From positions 1 through 27,993 of the forward strand of contig JAHFCY010000012.1 in assembly GCA_023249255.1 (NCBI GenBank): a stretch of DNA of 27,993 nt. Direction: 5' to 3'. The DNA comes from Candidatus Lindowiibacteriota bacterium. GTDB taxonomy: Bacteria; Lindowbacteria; 2-12-FULL-62-27. Below, piece by piece: positions 1 through 8,311 of the stretch. The translations under genes and the position numbers were made by a program. The first letter of the stretch is position 1, and the number at the start of each line of letters is the position of its first letter. The notes below the pieces were generated by a model. It made no database searches. It was given only the letters and a program-made list of their open reading frames with translations, and was not told the DNA's origin.

Positions 1-592
1 CGATGTTTCCCGGCATTCTTCCCCGGCTCGACATGAGCGAAATTTGAATATCAGGAAATCGGCGGCGAAATTGCGCAAATCCGATTCGATGCGTTTCTCG
101 GCCGGGCGATCCAATCGGCCGCTTTAAAACGTCCCATCCCTCCGGCGCCAGAACACTCGATCCGATCAGCGCGCCGATATCAAGCGCGGCAAGGGCGGAT
201 GTCGCGGCATGGATGCACGGCGAAGGCAGATCCAGCGAGGCGTCCCAGTCCGTTGGAACCAGCAGAACAGGCCCGGGCAGCGCATCGAAAATTGCCGGAT
301 GAATCCGCAAATCGATCAGATAAGGAACGCGAGGCAGACCGGCCGGCGGAACCGATCCGCGAAATCCGGCCGCAACGACCAGATCGGGAGTCCGGCCGGC
401 CGCAGTCAGGATCGGCGCCGCCCGAAGCGCCGCAATGACCACGTCAGAGCGCCGGATGCGATGGATTCCCGAAAGAAGCGATGGGCCGGCCGCGGCGACC
501 GTCGTTCGCGCGCCGCCCGCCCTGTACCAGAGTCCGGCCGCATCGCGGCACCGCAGAATCCGCGCGTGATCCAGCGGCGGAAAGAAAGTCAT
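1..592 (-). CDS. DUF115/MAF_flag10-like protein, 3' end outside the window
   Basis: Reading leftward from an ATG at 592 the frame stays open for 197 codons to the window edge, so the C-terminus is missing. The N-terminal part reads VAAAGPSLLSGI followed about 25 residues later by LTAAGRTPDLVVAAG. This matches the pattern of the DUF115 (MAF_flag10, MptE-like) fold, where an (A/G)AGPSL motif precedes a loop like KAGIKPDIVV. Members of that family occur with flagellin or surface-glycan genes, and some act on pterins; the substrate here cannot be told. The start codon overlaps the stop of the GT9 gene by 4 bp (ATGA, 589-592), so the two are probably co-translated. No transmembrane segment or signal peptide is seen in the visible part. 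I am fairly sure it is a real gene because of the long open frame, codon use like its neighbours and the overlap. The family call is moderate. Confidence 0.6.
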   Translation of the reverse strand, partial: MTFFPPLDHARILRCRDAAGLWYRAGGARTTVAAAGPSLLSGIHRIRRSDVVIAALRAAPILTAAGRTPDLVVAAGFRGSVPPAGLPRVPYLIDLRIHPAIFDALPGPVLLVPTDWDASLDLPSPCIHAATSALAALDIGALIGSSVLAPEGWDVLKRPIGSPGRETHRIGFAQFRRRFPDIQISLMSSRGRMPGNI

Positions 593-1758
593 GCGGTTAA
601 CGGACGCGCGTCCAGAAGTTCAACAGCCTGCTTCAGCACATCCTCAACACCGATGGCCTTGAGACAAGAATGAAACGGGCAGTCCTGCGGATCCCACCGG
701 CGCCCAAAACATGGACTGCATGCAATCGGCCGAAACAAAACGCGGTGCGGATCGGGATACGGATGATAAATTTTAGGATCGGCAAATCCGGTCACCGTGA
801 TGCACGGCCGTTTCAGCGCCGCCGCCACATGCGACGGCCCGGTGTCGTTGGTGATGACCAGCCTCGCGCCGGAGACAAGGGCGATGAGTTCTTCCAGAGA
901 CGTTTCACCGACGAGTGAACGAATTGACGGTATTTTGAGAAAATATTTCTCGAGATATTTTTCCGCCGGCAATCCCGTCACCACAATCGTGTGGCCGTCA
1001 TCCGCCAATTTCCGCGCCACTTCGGCAAACCGCTCGACCGGCCAGCGCTTGTACGGCGCGGATGGTTCGGATCCGGGATGGATCAGAACGAATCCTCCCG
1101 GATCGAGACTCCATCGACGCAGGCGAACGAGCCAGTCATTCGCCGGAAAAATTTCGGGTGTCTCATCCACGGGCGCGCCGCCGGCCGCGTAGGCGAGCTT
1201 TAAACTCCAGCGAATTTCGCTTGATCCCTGATCCGTCCTCGACACGGGATGAGTGAGGAACGGCAGATTCGCCGGGCGGTCATAGCCAATTCGGACCGCC
1301 ACGCCGGCCTGATACGCCAACTGCGCCGCACGCTCGTCCCGATCCATCACACATGCCAGATCGAACGACCGGGCCGCCAATGAATCGACCAGATCGACAT
1401 ATCGATCGTCTTCGTACGGCAAAATTTCATCGACCGACGGGTGATTGTTCAGCACGGCGGCCGACGCCGGCCGAACCAGCGCCGCCACATGCGCGGCGGG
1501 ATACGCAGTCTTGAGAGATCTCAACGCGGGCATCGCAAACACAACGTCGCCCAGATGACGGCTTTCGATGACAAGAATTTTTTCCGGCCGGACCGCCCGC
1601 ACAACCCGCGGCATCGGCCGGGCGACCACGCGCCGGCCAGCCTTGAATCCAAGCCAGCGCGTGGCCAGAGATCGAGACACACCCCGGCGCCATCCATGAA
1701 ATCGCCCGATGAGATAATGACCGGATCCGGGAATGGGAAGATCATCCGAAGAATTCAT
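589..1758 (-). CDS. Glycosyltransferase family 9 (heptosyltransferase-like)
   Basis: The predicted 389-residue protein has the GT9 layout. After an Arg-rich 55-residue leader comes a first Rossmann domain opening with ILVIESRHLGDVVFAMPALRSL (residues about 61-82). A second nucleotide-binding domain follows with FVLIHPGSEPSAPYKRWP and the hallmark NDTGPSHVAAAL near the C-terminal third. In the family such enzymes transfer ADP-heptose or related sugars to lipopolysaccharide or to other surface glycans in the cytoplasm. A Cys-containing segment (ACSPCFGRRWDPQDCPFHSC) near the C-terminus is of a kind seen in many GT9 enzymes. I chose the ATG at 1758 because the frame upstream of it reads as low-quality protein and runs into the divergent methyltransferase gene. 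The frame itself is open to 1947. No strong Shine-Dalgarno sequence is visible. The downstream gene overlaps by 4 bp. The sugar donor is inferred only at family level. Confidence 0.85.
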   Translation of the reverse strand: MNSSDDLPIPGSGHYLIGRFHGWRRGVSRSLATRWLGFKAGRRVVARPMPRVVRAVRPEKILVIESRHLGDVVFAMPALRSLKTAYPAAHVAALVRPASAAVLNNHPSVDEILPYEDDRYVDLVDSLAARSFDLACVMDRDERAAQLAYQAGVAVRIGYDRPANLPFLTHPVSRTDQGSSEIRWSLKLAYAAGGAPVDETPEIFPANDWLVRLRRWSLDPGGFVLIHPGSEPSAPYKRWPVERFAEVARKLADDGHTIVVTGLPAEKYLEKYFLKIPSIRSLVGETSLEELIALVSGARLVITNDTGPSHVAAALKRPCITVTGFADPKIYHPYPDPHRVLFRPIACSPCFGRRWDPQDCPFHSCLKAIGVEDVLKQAVELLDARPLTA

Positions 1759-1885
1759 CGCGCGTAAAATAGGTAAGGAGTTTAACCGCGTCAAGTTCTC
1801 GGGACCATCCGTTGACAGGGAATGCCGGGCTGTTGAAGAATACCTCCTGCATGAATCGCCGATCCGGCGCGGGGGAAATGCCGCG

Positions 1886-3292
1886 ATGATTCGCATGTTT
1901 TCCAAAAATCCGACCGGGCCCGAAATTGCGGCAATCCGGAGAATCAAACAATGGGCGCTCAGTCTGACACGTTATCGGAATCAACTTCAAAAACGACATC
2001 CGGCGAAGCCGAGCGGATATTGGGCATTTTTCACCGATGCCTTCAATTATCTCGCCGCCCTTCCGCCTCCTTGCTTTGGCCGCTTGAGGCTTCACACGTA
2101 TCACATTGACGGAAGCACATACCAGACGATGTTTTTTTCAAGCGAGGATGCCTACCGGATTTGCCTCAAGTATATTCAGGACGGTCTTCCGGTCCGCTAT
2201 CGATTGGAGGCGCCGCAAGCCTGCGGTGAATACGGACACATGATTGACGGACGGTTGATCAACGACGCGACGCTTCGGTGGCAAAAGCTGATCCGGTCTT
2301 TGCATCTGGCCGGCGTGACGGACGACCTTGAACAGCACCGGCGGCCCATGTTCCTTGAAATCGGCGGCGGCTACGGCGCCCTTGCCCATCAATTCGTAAC
2401 GCTGTTCCCGAATGCTCTCTACGTCATTGTCGATCTTCCGGAAACCCTGCTCTACTCGGCGGCCTATTTGAGCCTGATTCACGGGCCCAAGCGCGTTCGG
2501 CTTGTTTCTCCGGGCGAGAGCGTGGGCCGGAACACGCCGGACAACGTGTCGTTCGTGCTCGTGCCCAACTTCGCGCTGAATGTTCTTCGGCGCCTGCGGT
2601 TCGATCTGGCGATCAACGTCATGTCGTTTCAGGAAATGACGGCCGGACAAATCGGGCGGTATCTGGAGTTTGTCTCGGCGCGGGCCGCCCGGTTCCTCTC
2701 CTGGAACCATGACCGAAATCACATGAGCGGCGAAATGATTTCAGTGCCGGACCTCATCGCGGAACATTTTCCCTCCGTGTCAAAATTGGCGGCGGTTGAA
2801 CCCGGAACAATTCTTCGGGAGGCATTGTACCGTATGGATCCGGACGAAAAATCGGCCGGTCAACGTCCCAATCTCCTCGTGTTCGGATCCGGCCGGGCGG
2901 GAATCTCCTGCGCGGAGGACCTTCGCCGGACGCGACGGTTCAATGTGGCGGGCTGGATCGACAACGACGCGCAAAAACAAGGTCGGCGCATTTCAGGGAT
3001 GCGTGTGCATCCGCCGGCGCGCCTCCTTCGGCGGGACTGGGATTATCTCTTTATCGCATCCGCATTTTATCCGGAAATTGTGGCGCAACTTGAAAAGATG
3101 GGGTTGCGGGAAATCGTCGATTTCGCGGTCTATGAGCCGTATGACTATCCGCCTAAAATTCGACGATATGACCCGCTCGTCCGGACGCTCCATGATGAAC
3201 GGGCCGGGAGGGTGCTGGCCCTGCCGCGCAAGGCTGTGATCCCCCGCGCGAAAACGATCAAGTTATTCGCCGCAGATAGCCGCCGGGGTTGA
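1886..3292 (+). CDS. Putative sugar O-methyltransferase with C-terminal Rossmann domain
   Basis: This 468-residue protein (ATG at 1886; a second ATG lies 9 bp further on) resembles the TIGR04371 putative sugar O-methyltransferase group. Residues about 70-135 carry the YHIDGSTYQTMFF and GEYGHMIDGRLIND segments. The SAM-binding loop LEIGGGYGALAHQ lies at about 157-169, followed by VIVDLPETL. From about residue 330 a second unit starts, LLVFGSGRAGISCAEDL then VAGWIDNDAQKQGRRISG. It looks like the N-terminal NAD/nucleotide-binding Rossmann module found in PglD-like sugar acyltransferases. The likely role is methylation of a nucleotide sugar or glycan, with the extra domain possibly sensing a nucleotide. 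The gene is divergent from the GT9 gene with a 127-bp gap. Its 3' end overlaps the oppositely oriented methyltransferase by 35 bp. The frame is open upstream to 1733, but those residues look non-coding. Confidence 0.75.
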   Translation: MIRMFSKNPTGPEIAAIRRIKQWALSLTRYRNQLQKRHPAKPSGYWAFFTDAFNYLAALPPPCFGRLRLHTYHIDGSTYQTMFFSSEDAYRICLKYIQDGLPVRYRLEAPQACGEYGHMIDGRLINDATLRWQKLIRSLHLAGVTDDLEQHRRPMFLEIGGGYGALAHQFVTLFPNALYVIVDLPETLLYSAAYLSLIHGPKRVRLVSPGESVGRNTPDNVSFVLVPNFALNVLRRLRFDLAINVMSFQEMTAGQIGRYLEFVSARAARFLSWNHDRNHMSGEMISVPDLIAEHFPSVSKLAAVEPGTILREALYRMDPDEKSAGQRPNLLVFGSGRAGISCAEDLRRTRRFNVAGWIDNDAQKQGRRISGMRVHPPARLLRRDWDYLFIASAFYPEIVAQLEKMGLREIVDFAVYEPYDYPPKIRRYDPLVRTLHDERAGRVLALPRKAVIPRAKTIKLFAADSRRG

Positions 3293-3986
3293 ACGACAGC
3301 ATGAACTTTTCACGGCGGCGGTCAATTTCGAAGGAGACATTCTCTTTTAAAAAATCCCGGACCGCCTCCATCGGCCCCGGTCCGAAATCGGCGTGAGCCG
3401 GATGGCCGTTGATGTTCGTATCCTCCGCGATCAGATAATCACCGGGCGTGACAAACCGGTTGTAGAGTTTGAGCTCCTCCAGAACGTGTCCGCGCCTGTG
3501 GTCTGAATCCAGAATCACCATGACGTGATCCAGTCCTCGTGCGCAGGCCGCAATCTTGTCCACGATGTCCGGCGATGTTGACGATCCTGTGAGATAGGTG
3601 ATTCGCGGATGAAGCGGACGGTGGACGTTGGCTTCGATGTCGATCGAAACAACCCGGCCCCGATTCAAGAGATCACAGAGGTTCGCCAGATAGAGCGCGC
3701 TGCCGCCCGCCGCCGTGCCACACTCGATGATCAGATCCGGCCGGCGTTCGAACAGGATTTCCTGATAGACCCACATGTCCAGCGGGCACTTGAGGGCGTG
3801 GACCCCGAACCACGTTGTGTTTCCCCAGCTCTGATCCGTGAATTGCCTGTCATAGTATAGCCGGTGAAATTGATCCACAATGTCCGCTTCCAGTTTCGGC
3901 GAGACATGAAGTCGATGGTAAACGACATTTCGGATCGTCCGGATTTCGCATTTCAAGGCATCAAGGGCCCGACGGATGACGGCCAT
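3258..3986 (-). CDS. CmcI-family (cephalosporin hydroxylase-like) methyltransferase
   Basis: The 242-residue product matches the CmcI/RhlX fold. YDRQFTDQSWGNTTWFGVHALKCPLDMWVYQEIL is the typical N-terminal half, followed by the SAM-binding stretch LIIECGTAAGGSALYLA, then VVSIDIE, and VILDSDHRRGHVLEEL with YLIAEDTNINGHP. In characterised members these residues form a class I SAM-dependent methyltransferase with a divalent metal site (Asp/Asp/His around DSDH and EDT). Relatives are common in O-antigen and rhamnose-glycan clusters, where they methylate sugars, which fits the neighbours here. I chose the ATG at 3986 (MAVIRRALDALKCEI). The frame is open to 4100, but the longer start would run into the divergent radical SAM gene and gives an unlikely N-terminus. 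The 3' end overlaps the convergent methyltransferase gene by 35 bp, with no room for a separate terminator. Confidence 0.85.
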   Translation of the reverse strand: MAVIRRALDALKCEIRTIRNVVYHRLHVSPKLEADIVDQFHRLYYDRQFTDQSWGNTTWFGVHALKCPLDMWVYQEILFERRPDLIIECGTAAGGSALYLANLCDLLNRGRVVSIDIEANVHRPLHPRITYLTGSSTSPDIVDKIAACARGLDHVMVILDSDHRRGHVLEELKLYNRFVTPGDYLIAEDTNINGHPAHADFGPGPMEAVRDFLKENVSFEIDRRREKFMLSFNPGGYLRRIT

Positions 3987-4045
3987 CGCTATTTCGTTAT
4001 CTCGACAGACGGTCGGACGCAAGCCGCACAGCCCAACATCTGTTA

Positions 4046-4074
4046 TTGATTCATCGCGATGCCCAATGTATAAA
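4046..4074 (+). promoter_or_regulatory. Candidate sigma-70-type promoter upstream of the radical SAM operon
   Basis: TTGATT (4046-4051) and TATAAA (4069-4074) are separated by exactly 17 bp in the 104-bp gap between two divergent genes. Transcription would start near 4081. That is only about 10 nt before the ATG at 4091 and removes the GAGGT ribosome-binding-like sequence from the transcript. So either translation starts further in (for example a GTG at 4130) or the message is nearly leaderless. The call is sequence match only. Confidence 0.45.
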
Positions 4075-4090
4075 ATGAGGTACACAACGC

Positions 4091-5617
4091 ATGATTTCAT
4101 TGACGCGATCGGGGGAGTCGTCGGGGCCCGTGGGGGGGAATCCTCATAAAGCCAGAGTCGCGATTCTAAGTCCTAATGTATTGGGATTCACAGGCGGCAT
4201 CAACCGGGCTCAGCCGGGCCTCGGGATGATGTACTTGGGCGCGGTCTTGGAGCGGCGCGGCCATGAGGTCTTTCTGCGAGACTTCGCGGCGGAAGGATAC
4301 GAGCGGCAGGTCCAGATCGATGAGCGCATGCTCCTCATCGGCGAATCTGAAGAGGATATATCCGCTTATTTGAAAGATATCCGGCCAGACTATGTCGGAA
4401 TTTCCATTCTCTTTTCCAATCTGGCCTCTTCCGCCCATACCATCGCCTCACTTTCCAAACGTGCCTTTCCGGACGTGCCGGTCATCATCGGCGGCAATCA
4501 CGTGAACGCGAAAGCCGAAGAAATGATGGCGGAAAATCCCGCCGTTGATTTTGCGATGATCCGCGAGTGCGATTTCACGTTCGCCGACTTGATCGACCGG
4601 CTCCAATCCGGTGGCGGCTTCAGGGACGTTCCCGGCATTGTTTACCGCGAAGGCGGCCGGATCATCCGGAACCGAACGACGACAATGGTGAGCCGCATGG
4701 ACGATCTGCCGTTTCCCGCCCGGCATCTCATCAATATGGACAAATATTTCAATATCGGAAAATTTCACAACCCGTTTTCCAGACATCCCCGAGTCGCAAA
4801 CGTCATGTGCTCCCGCGGCTGTCCCGAACACTGCACGTTCTGCACCACGCCGACCATGTGGGGATCATCCATCCGCTGGCGTTCGCCTCAAAACGTCGCG
4901 GATGAAATCAAACTCTGCATCGATGCATACGGTGTCGGCGAAATCCAGTTCGAGGACGACACGCTCACGCTCAATCGCAAGAAACTTCTCGAACTGTGCG
5001 ACCTCATCGAGCCGCTCAACATCAAGTGGAATACGGTCAACGGCATCAAAGTCAACTATCACTCGGGGGACGCCGAGGTGCAGGAACACATGTTTCGCCG
5101 GATGGCCGAGGCCGGATGTTATCAGGTCTGTCTCGCCATCGAATCGGGCAATCAGAGCCTCCTCGACAACCTTGTTCAGAAAAATCTTGACCTTGCCGTC
5201 GTGCCGCAGACCATCACGGCCGCCAAAAAGGCCGGGATTCAGGTCCACTCGTTTTTCATGGTCGGGTTTCCCGGCGAAACAATCGAAGACATGGAGGCGA
5301 CGGTGGATTACGCGATGAACCTGGATCTCGACAGTTACTCTCTTTCACTCTACAACCCGTTGCCCGGCACACCGCTCTTTGATTACGCCCGCAACAACGG
5401 ATTTCTCGTGGATGATTTCAGGGAGGACCGGATTCTCTACGCCAAATCCAATATCAAAATTCCGGAATTTCAGCCGGAACAGGTCGAAAGAAAGGTTTCT
5501 GAATGGAATAAACGCCTCAACAGCAAGGCGCTGGCGCAGAATCCAGCCGGGTTTGAGAACCACTATGGCCGATTTCTCCGAGAAAATGATGTCGACATTT
5601 TTCAGAAGAATTCATAG
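4091..5617 (+). CDS. B12-binding-type radical SAM protein (first of two)
   Basis: The 508-residue protein has a cobalamin-binding-type Rossmann domain at about residues 20-195, with RVAILSPN, GLGMMYLGAVLERRGHEVFLRDF and PVIIGGNHVNA. The radical SAM core follows with CSRGCPEHCTFC, giving the CX3CX2C iron-sulfur ligands Cys244, Cys248 and Cys251. Later features are the FEDDTLTLNRKK segment, SGNQSLLDNLVQKN, and FFMVGFPGETIEDMEAT, all typical of the B12-radical SAM class. Known members methylate unactivated carbon or rearrange tetrapyrroles, lipids and antibiotics. No His ligand in a DxHxxG motif is seen, which is usual for this class. It heads a compact operon: the next start lies 6 bp after its stop, followed by GT2 and an epimerase, suggesting action on a glycan or lipid-linked sugar. 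The start is uncertain (4091 ATG or 4130 GTG). The substrate is unknown. Confidence 0.85.
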   Translation: MISLTRSGESSGPVGGNPHKARVAILSPNVLGFTGGINRAQPGLGMMYLGAVLERRGHEVFLRDFAAEGYERQVQIDERMLLIGESEEDISAYLKDIRPDYVGISILFSNLASSAHTIASLSKRAFPDVPVIIGGNHVNAKAEEMMAENPAVDFAMIRECDFTFADLIDRLQSGGGFRDVPGIVYREGGRIIRNRTTTMVSRMDDLPFPARHLINMDKYFNIGKFHNPFSRHPRVANVMCSRGCPEHCTFCTTPTMWGSSIRWRSPQNVADEIKLCIDAYGVGEIQFEDDTLTLNRKKLLELCDLIEPLNIKWNTVNGIKVNYHSGDAEVQEHMFRRMAEAGCYQVCLAIESGNQSLLDNLVQKNLDLAVVPQTITAAKKAGIQVHSFFMVGFPGETIEDMEATVDYAMNLDLDSYSLSLYNPLPGTPLFDYARNNGFLVDDFREDRILYAKSNIKIPEFQPEQVERKVSEWNKRLNSKALAQNPAGFENHYGRFLRENDVDIFQKNS

Positions 5618-5623
5618 CGCCGG

Positions 5624-7378
5624 ATGAACATTGTCATCTGCAACGCCGTCGGCATCGACCGCGACGGGAATTACATCGTTCACTCGCCCAGCCGCTGGTC
5701 GTTCAGCATGAAAAATTATGATGACGTGTTCACCTATTATCCATGGGAACTCTGCTATACGTCGTCCCTGCTCAAACAGAGCGCGTCCCACAAGGTAAAA
5801 TTTCTCGATCCGTGTCTTGAAAAATGGGACGCGACTGAAACAACCCGGAAGATTCTCGCTGAAAAGCCGGACGTCCTCCTCATGGAACCGTCTTCAAGGA
5901 CGTTTCGCGAAGACATCACCGTCGCCCGAGAGATCAAGAAGCGCCTTGGAACCAAGCTGATTCTTGCCGGCCAGCACGCATCCGCCTTCTCCGAGGAGTT
6001 GTCACGCGAGATCGATTACGTCCTTACCGGCGAATACGAGGAAACGGTACTCGATATCGTCTCGGGCAAAGAACGCCCCGACATCGCAGGTCTTTATCCG
6101 AACGGCCCGCGGCCCGCGATCGACGTGTCGCGCCTGCCGTGGCCGGAGGACGAGGACGTCTCGCGCCTGCGATACGCGATTCCGGGCGAGCCGAACTGCG
6201 AGTACACCGAAATTCAGATGTACGCCAGCCGGGGGTGCCCCTTCGTCTGCAACTACTGCGCGTCCGGTACGATCTATTTTTCGAAATGGAGACCGCGGCG
6301 CGCCGAAGACGTCGTGGACGAGATGGAAGCGATGGCGAACAAATATCCAGGGTGCGAAGGATTTTTTCTCGACGAGGAGGAACACAACACCGGAAAAAAA
6401 TACGTGCTCGCACTTTGCGCCGAAATCCGGCGGCGTGGATTGCACCACCACAAGATGGACGCGATGTGCGCGTATTTCAACCTTGACCGGCAGATTTTGG
6501 AGGCCATGCGCGAGGCCGGCTACTACAAGATACGGGCCGGTATCGAAACGGCCAGCGAGACCGCGGCGCGCGGGATGGATCTTGGAAACAAATTCAATCT
6601 CGAAAAACTCCGGGATGTCATGGCGATCTGCAAGGATATCGGCCTGCATTTTTACGGAACGTTCACCATCGGCGGATGGGGATCGACGCGCGAGGAGGAT
6701 CTCAAAACCGCGCAATTCATCGAAGACGCCGCGGCCAAGGGTCTGCTCCACGATCTTCAGATGTCCATCAATACGCCCCAGCCCGGCACGCCGTTTTACA
6801 AAAAGGTGAAAGAGGCCGGGTATCTCCTGTCGGAGGACTGGCACAAATTCGACGGCGGGCGGCAGGCGGTCGTGAGTTACCCGAATTATCCGGCCGATGA
6901 AATTCTTAAGACCTACGACGACGTCCTGCGGCATTACGACCGCGGGTTGTATTCGCGAAATCGCGAGATGTTTCACCGTCGATTCGCCGAAACGTTCGGC
7001 CAGAACGGCTGGCGGCGGGCCCGGCGCGTCCTGCTCCTTCGTTCAACCCGAATGTGGCACGTGCGGCTTGCGGTCGAGTCGATGCGCAAGTCCGGTGTCG
7101 ACGTTTCGGTCCTCGGACAAAATCGCGTCCGGCCCGACCTCGGGGATCTGCGCGGCATCGAAAAATTTTATTCATACGGCGATGGGCACATGCATCCCGA
7201 CGCGATCGAACCCGGACTTCTCAACGCCCTTCGAGACCAGCAGTACGATCTCGTCATCGCCCTCTACAACAACATGTCCGGACAATCATACGAAAATGTC
7301 CGCAAAGTCGCCCATCGGATCGCCGATGGCCGCGTCGCGGCGGTTGCCTATGACGGAAGCCTCCTGCCGGTCCGATGA
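5624..7378 (+). CDS. B12-binding-type radical SAM protein with extra C-terminal domain (second of two)
   Basis: This 584-residue paralogue is only distantly similar to its upstream neighbour. Residues about 1-180 form the B12-type N-domain (PDVLLMEPSSRTF, KLILAGQHASAFSEEL, DYVLTGEYEETVLDIV). The cluster motif SRGCPFVCNYC gives Cys205, Cys209 and Cys212. GFFLDEEEHNTGKKY, RAGIETASETAARGMDLGN and GTFTIGGWGSTREED follow, as in the class. From about residue 440 a further 145 residues (ARRVLLLRSTRMWHVRLAVESM, then DLVIALYNNMSGQSYENVRKVA) form what looks like a separate Rossmann-type domain, perhaps half of a GT-B fold. The gene follows the first radical SAM gene after 6 bp and its TGA overlaps the GT2 start by 4 bp. 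The role is presumably a radical methylation or related modification of a glycan or lipid precursor; the substrate cannot be read. Confidence 0.85.
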   Translation: MNIVICNAVGIDRDGNYIVHSPSRWSFSMKNYDDVFTYYPWELCYTSSLLKQSASHKVKFLDPCLEKWDATETTRKILAEKPDVLLMEPSSRTFREDITVAREIKKRLGTKLILAGQHASAFSEELSREIDYVLTGEYEETVLDIVSGKERPDIAGLYPNGPRPAIDVSRLPWPEDEDVSRLRYAIPGEPNCEYTEIQMYASRGCPFVCNYCASGTIYFSKWRPRRAEDVVDEMEAMANKYPGCEGFFLDEEEHNTGKKYVLALCAEIRRRGLHHHKMDAMCAYFNLDRQILEAMREAGYYKIRAGIETASETAARGMDLGNKFNLEKLRDVMAICKDIGLHFYGTFTIGGWGSTREEDLKTAQFIEDAAAKGLLHDLQMSINTPQPGTPFYKKVKEAGYLLSEDWHKFDGGRQAVVSYPNYPADEILKTYDDVLRHYDRGLYSRNREMFHRRFAETFGQNGWRRARRVLLLRSTRMWHVRLAVESMRKSGVDVSVLGQNRVRPDLGDLRGIEKFYSYGDGHMHPDAIEPGLLNALRDQQYDLVIALYNNMSGQSYENVRKVAHRIADGRVAAVAYDGSLLPVR

Positions 7379-8310
7379 GCCTTCCCGGTATCTCCGTCGT
7401 CATCACGAATTATAACGGCCGGGAACTCCTCGAACGGTGTCTCCCGAGCGTCGAAACCGCGGCGAAGGCGTATCCGGGCCGCGTCGAAATCATCCTCGTG
7501 GACGATTGTTCGGCGGACGACAGCCGTGATTATGCGCGAAAAAATTTTCCGGCCGTCCAGTTCGTCCAGCCCGATCGAAACCTCGGATTTCAGGGCGCGG
7601 CCAATTTCGGTTTCAAACTGGCCAATCATCCGATCATCATTTCGTTGAACAACGATATTGAAGTTACTGAAACGTCATTCGCCCAACTCGCGACGCACTT
7701 CACCGATCCCGGCCTTTTTTCCGTCAGTGCGAAACTTCTGATGTGGGACCGTAAGACCTATCTCGCCGGACGACGACGAGGCATCTTTGAACACGGACAC
7801 CTGCGGCTCGCCGACGATCCCGGCAACGGCGAAGTTTTGCCGACTCTATTTTCGACCGGCGGCGCCTGCGCGTTTGATCGCGAGAAACTTCTCGCGCTCG
7901 GCGGATTCGACCAGGTTTTTCATCCGCTCTACTGGGAGGACATCGACCTCTGCTACCGCGCCCAAAAACGCGGCTGGCGCGTGATCTACGACCCGAATAT
8001 TGTGCTGTATCACAAACACCGCGCGACAATCGAAACGCTGGTCGAACCCGACCGCTTGAGCCGGATCACCGCGCGAAACAGTTACCTGTTCTTATGGAAA
8101 AATCTTTCCGATCCATCCGCGCTGGCCAAACACGCGTTCTTTGCGCCACTGTGGATTGCGCGCGATGCCCTGCGGGGCCGAATGCGGTTTCCGATCGGGT
8201 TCGGCATGGCGCTGGTGAGACTGCCGCAGGTTGTTTTGGCACGGCGCGTTGAACACGCACACAGGCGTCAGACCGACGCGGCCGTTCTTGCTCAACACAC
8301 ATCCGACTGA
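7375..8310 (+). CDS. Glycosyltransferase family 2 (rhamnosyltransferase-like)
   Basis: The 311-residue protein has the GT-A organisation of family 2. ISVVITNYNGRELLERCLPS (residues 6-25) is followed by IILVDDCSADDS (39-50), the metal-binding-type NNDIEV (92-97), then GGACAFDREKL and GGFDQVFHPLYWEDIDLCYRAQKRGW. The last stretch holds the acidic ED pair that usually supplies the catalytic base. Enzymes of this subgroup add rhamnose or similar deoxysugars from nucleotide donors to glycans at the cytoplasmic face of the membrane. The ATG overlaps the stop of the preceding radical SAM gene by 4 bp, and the next gene starts 1 bp after its TGA. The rhamnose assignment is supported only by the following epimerase. 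Confidence 0.85.
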   Translation: MSLPGISVVITNYNGRELLERCLPSVETAAKAYPGRVEIILVDDCSADDSRDYARKNFPAVQFVQPDRNLGFQGAANFGFKLANHPIIISLNNDIEVTETSFAQLATHFTDPGLFSVSAKLLMWDRKTYLAGRRRGIFEHGHLRLADDPGNGEVLPTLFSTGGACAFDREKLLALGGFDQVFHPLYWEDIDLCYRAQKRGWRVIYDPNIVLYHKHRATIETLVEPDRLSRITARNSYLFLWKNLSDPSALAKHAFFAPLWIARDALRGRMRFPIGFGMALVRLPQVVLARRVEHAHRRQTDAAVLAQHTSD

Positions 8311-8311
8311 C

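Noticed and set aside
1812-1842. TTGACA in the divergent gap before the sugar O-methyltransferase as a promoter
   Set aside because: The -35 is perfect, but no acceptable -10 lies 16-18 bp downstream (GAAGAA at 17 bp), so I do not call it.
6002-6976. Leftward open frame opposite the second radical SAM gene
   Set aside because: Shadow frame with no motif, while the forward strand encodes all radical SAM signatures.
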